DNA from: Candidatus Geocrenenecus sp. JGI 0000106-J15
GTDB taxonomy: Archaea; Thermoproteota; Nitrososphaeria_A; Caldarchaeales; Wolframiiraptoraceae
DNA: 10,162 nt
Direction of reading: 5' to 3'
NCBI GenBank assembly: GCA_000405685.1
Contig: ASPF01000013.1
Coordinates: 1 to 10,162 of the forward strand
Of the stretch, positions 6,765 to 10,162 are shown in pieces. The notes under the pieces are model-generated. The model saw only the letters and a list, made by a program, of their open reading frames with translations, searched no databases and had not been told where the DNA came from. A program made the translations under genes and the position numbers. Position 1 is the first letter of the stretch. The number at the start of each line of letters is the position of its first letter.

Positions 6765-8537
6765 ATGCTTTTTTCTCAGCTTGTAGAGTATTATGAGAAG
6801 ATTGAGGCAACTACTAGCAGGATTGAGATGACTAATCTTCTTGTAGAGTTGTTAAAGAAGAGTCCACAAGAAGTTATTGATAAGATCGTATACCTTACAA
6901 TTGGAGAGATCTATCCACCTTTTATAGGAATCGAGCTTGGTGTAGCTGACAAGCTGGCTTTAAGAGCTGTTAAGTTGGTTTCAGGTCAATCTGAGAAACT
7001 AGTTAAAGAAGAGTATGGTAAGCTTGGAGATATAGGGTTAGTAGGTGAGAAACTTCTCCAGAGACGTAGTCAGATTACACTTCATATGAAAGAATTAACA
7101 GTTCAAGAAGTATATCAATCATTAGAGAAGATTGCTAAGACTACTGGAGAAGGAGCTATGGATACAAAAGTGCAGATTCTAGTTGGTCTATTATCTTCAG
7201 CAACTCCTAAGGAGGCTAAGTATATTCTAAGGATTGTTACAGGTAAGCTAAGGCTAGGCATAGCTGACATGACCATACTTGATGCACTTGCAATATTATA
7301 CGGTGGAGGGAAAGAAGCTAGAGAACTATTTGAGAGAGCTTATAACATAACCTCAGATATAGGGTACGTGGCAAAGATTGCTGTTAGTGAAGGATTAGAA
7401 GGAATAAAAAATGTAAAGATAACGATTGGTAGACCAATTAGACCTATGCTTGCTGAACGGCTTTCATCAGCTGAAGAGATACTCTCCAAGATGGGTGGGG
7501 TATGCATCGCTGAGTACAAATATGATGGAGAGAGAATGCAGATACATAAGAAAGGTAACGAAGTAATAATATTCTCGAGAAGACAGGAAAACATTACTTC
7601 ACAATACCCAGATGTTGTGAAAATAGTGAAGGAAGGTATCACTGCAGATACAGCAATTCTAGAATGTGAAGCAGTAGCAATCGATAGAGAGACAGGAGAT
7701 GTTCTTCCATTCCAAGAGTTAATGCATCGGAAAAGAAAGCATGAGATAGATAAAGCTGTCGAAGAATATCCTGTAAGCTTATACTTCTTCGACGTCTTAT
7801 ATGTAGATGGAAAAGACTTAACTCTCCAGCCGCTTGAAGAGAGGAGAAGAATACTTGAACAGATTGTTAAGATAAGTGATAGAGTCAATCTAAGTAAAGC
7901 AATCATTACAGATAATTCTTTAGAACTTGAAAGATTCTTCCATGAAGCAGTTGAGTTAGGATGCGAGGGGCTTGTAGTCAAGAGTCTAGGCAGAGAAGCA
8001 ATCTATAGAGCTGGAGCTAGAGGCTGGCTCTGGATAAAGTATAAGAGAGATTACAAGAGTGAGATGATAGATACAGTAGATCTTGTTGTAGTTGGTGCAT
8101 TTCATGGGAGGGGTAGGAGAAGTGGAAAATATGGAGCACTCCTCATGGCTGCGTATGACCCTGAGAGAGATGTATTTCCCTCAGTTTGTAAAGTTGGAAG
8201 CGGATTCACAGATGAAGATCTTGAAAAATTACCTATGATCCTTGATCAGTATAAGATAGCCCACAGACATGCAAGGGTCGAGACAGGCATGGAAGCAGAA
8301 ATATGGTTTGAGCCAAAGCTTGTATTGGAGATTATAGGTGCAGAGATAACTTTAAGCCCAATACATCGTGCAGGATGGAACCTCATAAAAGAAGATACAG
8401 GTCTAGCCATAAGATTCCCAAGATTCACAGGTAGGTATAGATTTGACAAGGCTCCAGAGGACGCTACAACTATTAAAGAACTATTAGATATGTATAATTC
8501 TCAATTGAAAAAGATAGTTGAAACACCAATTAGTTAA
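6765..8537 (+). CDS. lig: ATP-dependent DNA ligase
   Basis: The ligase seals nicks in DNA during replication and repair through a lysyl-AMP intermediate. Numbered from an ATG at 6753, the protein has an alpha-helical DNA-binding domain (about 1-220), then the nucleotidyltransferase core with motif I EYKYDGER (254-261, adenylated K256), SRRQEN (275-280), motif III SLYFFDVLYVDG (342-353), motif IV EGLVVKS (405-411) and motif V WIKYKRDY (427-434). An OB-fold domain ends with RFPRFTGRYRFDKAPEDATT (554-573) as motif VI region. Homologues begin close to MLFSQLVEYYEK, so I place the start at ATG 6765 (590 residues), supported by the TATA box 25-34 nt upstream; ATG 6753 would add four residues. Length is normal for archaeal ligases of 550-610 residues. 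The gene is followed after 12 nt by a coiled-coil protein gene, probably in one operon. Confidence 0.96.
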   Translation: MLFSQLVEYYEKIEATTSRIEMTNLLVELLKKSPQEVIDKIVYLTIGEIYPPFIGIELGVADKLALRAVKLVSGQSEKLVKEEYGKLGDIGLVGEKLLQRRSQITLHMKELTVQEVYQSLEKIAKTTGEGAMDTKVQILVGLLSSATPKEAKYILRIVTGKLRLGIADMTILDALAILYGGGKEARELFERAYNITSDIGYVAKIAVSEGLEGIKNVKITIGRPIRPMLAERLSSAEEILSKMGGVCIAEYKYDGERMQIHKKGNEVIIFSRRQENITSQYPDVVKIVKEGITADTAILECEAVAIDRETGDVLPFQELMHRKRKHEIDKAVEEYPVSLYFFDVLYVDGKDLTLQPLEERRRILEQIVKISDRVNLSKAIITDNSLELERFFHEAVELGCEGLVVKSLGREAIYRAGARGWLWIKYKRDYKSEMIDTVDLVVVGAFHGRGRRSGKYGALLMAAYDPERDVFPSVCKVGSGFTDEDLEKLPMILDQYKIAHRHARVETGMEAEIWFEPKLVLEIIGAEITLSPIHRAGWNLIKEDTGLAIRFPRFTGRYRFDKAPEDATTIKELLDMYNSQLKKIVETPIS

Positions 8538-8540
8538 GAA

Positions 8541-8546
8541 GGGGGG
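8541..8546 (+). promoter_or_regulatory. G-rich ribosome binding site of the ligase-linked gene
   Basis: Six consecutive G residues lie 3 nt before the ATG at 8550, within the 12-nt gap after the ligase stop. The G run could pair with the pyrimidine-rich 16S end, but the spacing is unusually short. It still favours translation from an internal operon site at this ATG. Confidence 0.4.
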
Positions 8547-8549
8547 AAC

Positions 8550-9158
8550 ATGTCAGAAGAAGAGAAAGAACAAGTAAAGAATTTAGCAAAGATAAAAGAA
8601 TATCTAGAGCAGAAGATTAACGAGCTAGAGAAAGAGCTAGGTCTTCTAAGAGAAGTAGTTGAATTAGTGGATAGAGAACTCGTTGAAAAAAGTTTCAAGA
8701 AGCCTACTATACCTTTGGAAAGCAAGGAGGTTATTAAAGAATCTCTAAGAGAAATACCAGCTAAACCTGAGGTATCTATTACGCCTGAGACCGAGGAGGG
8801 TAGAGTTAAGATTCTAAAATCTAAGACTGGAGAAAACTTAGCGACTGTATATATTTCACCGAATGAGTTGAGATTCATTATCAACCCAGGCATAAACGTT
8901 AGCCTTGATATGAAGCCTTTCTCATCATTTCTAGTTAAGAAGGTTTTAGAGGCCATGGCTAAGATGGATTTAGAGAGAATTGAGAAAGGTAGGCTTCCCC
9001 CAGGTCAAGAATTAAGCTATAACATAATCCAAGAAGGCGAGAGAGTTAAAGAAATAGTGATAAAGAATTTTAGAGAAGAATACAGGCTTAGAGAGATAGT
9101 TAATGCTATTAGATGGACTCTGGAGACGATAATCGAGAAGCAGTCTACTCGCCAATAA
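8550..9158 (+). CDS. Conserved-looking coiled-coil protein of unknown function, cotranscribed with DNA ligase
   Basis: I do not recognise this 202-residue protein. It is cytosolic, with no signal peptide or membrane segment. Residues 1-48 are highly charged with a leucine/isoleucine heptad-like pattern (IKEYLEQKINELEKEL at 15-30), so a coiled coil is likely. Residues 52-84 form a Pro/Glu-rich linker. Residues 85-198 look like a compact alpha/beta domain: predicted strands around VKILKS (86-91) and ATVYISPNELRFIINPG (98-114), then long helices around FLVKKVLEAMAKMDLERIEKG (127-147) and the C-terminal REIVNAIRWTLETIIEK (181-197). It starts 12 nt after the ligase stop, so it is probably translated from the same mRNA. 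A link to DNA joining or repair is inferred from position only. Its 3' end overlaps the convergent YjbQ gene by 14 bp. Confidence 0.8.
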   Translation: MSEEEKEQVKNLAKIKEYLEQKINELEKELGLLREVVELVDRELVEKSFKKPTIPLESKEVIKESLREIPAKPEVSITPETEEGRVKILKSKTGENLATVYISPNELRFIINPGINVSLDMKPFSSFLVKKVLEAMAKMDLERIEKGRLPPGQELSYNIIQEGERVKEIVIKNFREEYRLREIVNAIRWTLETIIEKQSTRQ

Positions 9159-9564
9159 TCGTCGCTATTATCTTTCTAGACCTAGCTCTAGTATCTAGCT
9201 CAACTAATATTACTTGCTGCCAAGTGCCGATTATTGGTCTACCATCTCCAATAGGTATAGATATGCTCGGACCAATAATTGAAGCTCTTACATGGCTATG
9301 ACCATTATAATCTCCCCATTTAAGATGATGCTTATACTCAGCGTTTCTCGGAGCAACCCTCTCTAAAACATTGAACAAGTCCTCTTTCAAACCTTCCTCG
9401 TATTCTATTGTTGTTAAAGCTACCGTCGAACCTACGGCGAATAAATGTAATATCCCTTCTTTTATACCAGACTTCTTTATCTGTTCTTCAATCTTCCCAT
9501 TTAAGTTTACTAGGTCACCTTCTCCAGAGGTCTTAACATTTATCTCGCCACGGTAAACCTTCAT
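9145..9564 (-). CDS. YjbQ/UPF0047 family protein
   Basis: This is a 139-residue single-domain protein of the YjbQ family (COG0432), normal in length. The family forms trimers; some members show weak thiamine-phosphate synthase activity, but the physiological role is unsettled. Visible motifs are GSTVALTTIEYE (45-56), where bacterial members have HTxA...E, WGDYNGHSHVRA (83-94), SISIPIGDG (100-108), GTWQQ (113-117) and E122. The His, Asn and Glu of the second half are intact. The ATG at 9564 has a GGGGTG Shine-Dalgarno site 6 nt upstream. It is divergent from a secreted Ig-like protein, sharing a promoter region with a large inverted repeat, and its 3' end overlaps the convergent coiled-coil gene by 14 bp. 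Family assignment is firm, function is not. Confidence 0.9.
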   Translation of the reverse strand: MKVYRGEINVKTSGEGDLVNLNGKIEEQIKKSGIKEGILHLFAVGSTVALTTIEYEEGLKEDLFNVLERVAPRNAEYKHHLKWGDYNGHSHVRASIIGPSISIPIGDGRPIIGTWQQVILVELDTRARSRKIIATIIGE

Positions 9565-9570
9565 ATTCTA

Positions 9571-9576
9571 CACCCC
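9571..9576 (-). promoter_or_regulatory. Shine-Dalgarno site of the YjbQ gene
   Basis: On the minus strand GGGGTG lies 6 nt before the ATG at 9564. It implies a short 5' leader, which agrees with the TATA box being about 38-47 nt upstream. Confidence 0.55.
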
Positions 9577-9587
9577 TTTTAAGAGAT

Positions 9588-9634
9588 TTCTAGAGAACGT
9601 CATAAATATATCCTAGAATGAACGTTATCTAGAA
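9588..9634. repeat. Imperfect inverted repeat flanking the divergent TATA box (candidate operator)
   Basis: The left arm at 9588-9603 is TTCTAGAGAACGTCAT. The right arm at 9618-9634, read on the minus strand, is TTCTAGATAACGTTCAT. The arms match at 15 of 16 positions apart from one extra T. The 14-nt spacer holds most of the shared TATA box and a third related TCCTAGA word. The arms cover the likely start-site regions on both sides, so a dimeric or multimeric regulator bound here could control the YjbQ gene and the secreted-protein gene together. The repeat is seen directly; the regulatory role is inferred. Confidence 0.55.
9602..9611. promoter_or_regulatory. Shared TATA box of the divergent YjbQ and surface-protein genes
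   Basis: ATAAATATAT reads as a TATA box in both directions. It lies 38-47 nt before each gene's ATG (YjbQ at 9564, surface protein at 9649), leaving room for leaders of about 15-20 nt on both sides. It is the only clear TATA element in the 84-nt gap. Confidence 0.5.
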
Positions 9635-9648
9635 CAGTGTAGAGAGCC

Positions 9649-10162
9649 ATGGTGAACTGGGAAAACAATACTGTAAAGATTTTCCTAGCGGCATTACTAT
9701 TTTTATTATTATTCTTGCAGAATGGTTTATATACTGTAGATTCATATCCCGATGTAACAATAACTATTAAAACAATAGATAACGTAGCTTTACCAAATGC
9801 AATAGTAAGAGCATATACTGTCGTAGATGAAAATAGGTATGATCACAACGATACTAAGACAACAGATAGCAGTGGAAGGGTCACACTCTCAATTAAAGAG
9901 AAGAAGATTTATAGACTTGAAATATTTTATCCTAGTGGTTTCCTAGTTAATGTTACAACAAGTTTCAATTACTCTGCTTTACCAAAGAAAGAATTATATG
10001 TCAACGTACTCAGTAAGTGGACTTTAAAAATTACCGATAAATTTGGTAGAGACCCATTACCTAACGTACCTGTTCGGATTAAGCATCCTGAAAATGATAG
10101 TATAACTCGGACAGGTAATACAGGCTCCGACGGAAAAGTTCATTTAAATTTTGTCCCGCTGG
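9649..10162 (+). CDS. Secreted surface protein with tandem Ig-like/carboxypeptidase-regulatory-like domains (3' end outside window)
   Basis: The frame is open from ATG 9649 to the window edge, 171 residues without a stop. A short N-terminal segment containing Lys10 is followed by a strongly hydrophobic stretch, IFLAALLFLLLFLQNG (11-26), which fits a signal peptide or an N-terminal membrane anchor. After it come two similar units: the first about 36-105, with LPNAIVRAYTV and TDSSGRVTLSI; the second from about 120, with LPNVPVRIKHP and GSDGKVHLNF. The repeat pattern of strand, L-P-N-x-x-V-x, turn, D-x-x-G-x-V-x-L is typical of extracellular beta-sandwich domains. Four N-glycosylation sequons lie outside the anchor (N67, N101, N107, N149), as in archaeal cell-surface proteins. 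It is divergent from the YjbQ gene with a shared dyad-bearing promoter. The full length, further domains and any C-terminal anchor cannot be seen. Confidence 0.75.
   Translation, partial: MVNWENNTVKIFLAALLFLLLFLQNGLYTVDSYPDVTITIKTIDNVALPNAIVRAYTVVDENRYDHNDTKTTDSSGRVTLSIKEKKIYRLEIFYPSGFLVNVTTSFNYSALPKKELYVNVLSKWTLKITDKFGRDPLPNVPVRIKHPENDSITRTGNTGSDGKVHLNFVPL

Noticed and set aside
7340..7981. Minus-strand open frame of about 213 codons inside the ligase
   Set aside because: It is antisense to the ligase catalytic core (motifs I and III) and has a Ser/Ile-rich, shadow-like composition.
8534..8956. Minus-strand open frame opposite the coiled-coil gene
   Set aside because: The plus frame has an operon position, a G-rich site before its ATG and a protein-like charge pattern, while the minus frame is Ser/Phe-rich as expected of antisense to Lys/Glu codons.

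Overview
The window looks chromosomal and comes from an AT-rich thermophilic archaeon of the Thermoproteota (crenarchaea). A Desulfurococcales/Ignisphaera-like source is possible, but that is a guess. The signs are archaeal-only enzymes (GTP cyclohydrolase MptA, the DUF115 pyrophosphokinase MptE, a beta-RFAP synthase-like GHMP protein), a crenarchaeal-type ATP-dependent DNA ligase, heavy use of AGA/AGG and ATA codons, TATA boxes about 25-30 nt before start codons (leaderless transcription), and TTG starts behind Shine-Dalgarno sites. There are no tRNA, rRNA, CRISPR or insertion-sequence genes in the window.

Left part (1-3489), minus strand unless noted: a fragment of an Ig-like surface protein runs off the left edge and abuts a 5'-methylthioadenosine phosphorylase (MTAP) gene that stops about 65 codons early. 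Upstream lies a compact mptA-mptE operon for methanopterin-type pterin synthesis. Divergent from mptA, on the plus strand, is a beta-RFAP synthase-like gene, the enzyme that joins the aminobenzoate arm to the ribose unit of the same cofactor. Three genes of one pathway therefore share one intergenic region.

Middle (3490-6764): a full-length aconitase on the minus strand, tail-to-tail with the RFAP synthase gene. A gap of about 535 nt follows, holding the aconitase promoter, the ligase promoter and a doubtful small broken reading frame with its own TATA-like box.

Right part (6765-10162): DNA ligase and an unrecognised coiled-coil protein form a plus-strand operon whose end overlaps the end of a convergent YjbQ/UPF0047 gene by 14 bp. 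The YjbQ gene is divergent from a secreted, Ig-like repeat surface protein that runs off the right edge. The 84-nt region between these two carries one TATA box flanked by a long imperfect inverted repeat, the clearest regulatory signal in the window.

No defence system or mobile element was found. The most notable items are the dyad around the divergent promoter at 9588-9634, the MTAP/surface-protein junction near 157-170, and the ligase-linked unknown gene.
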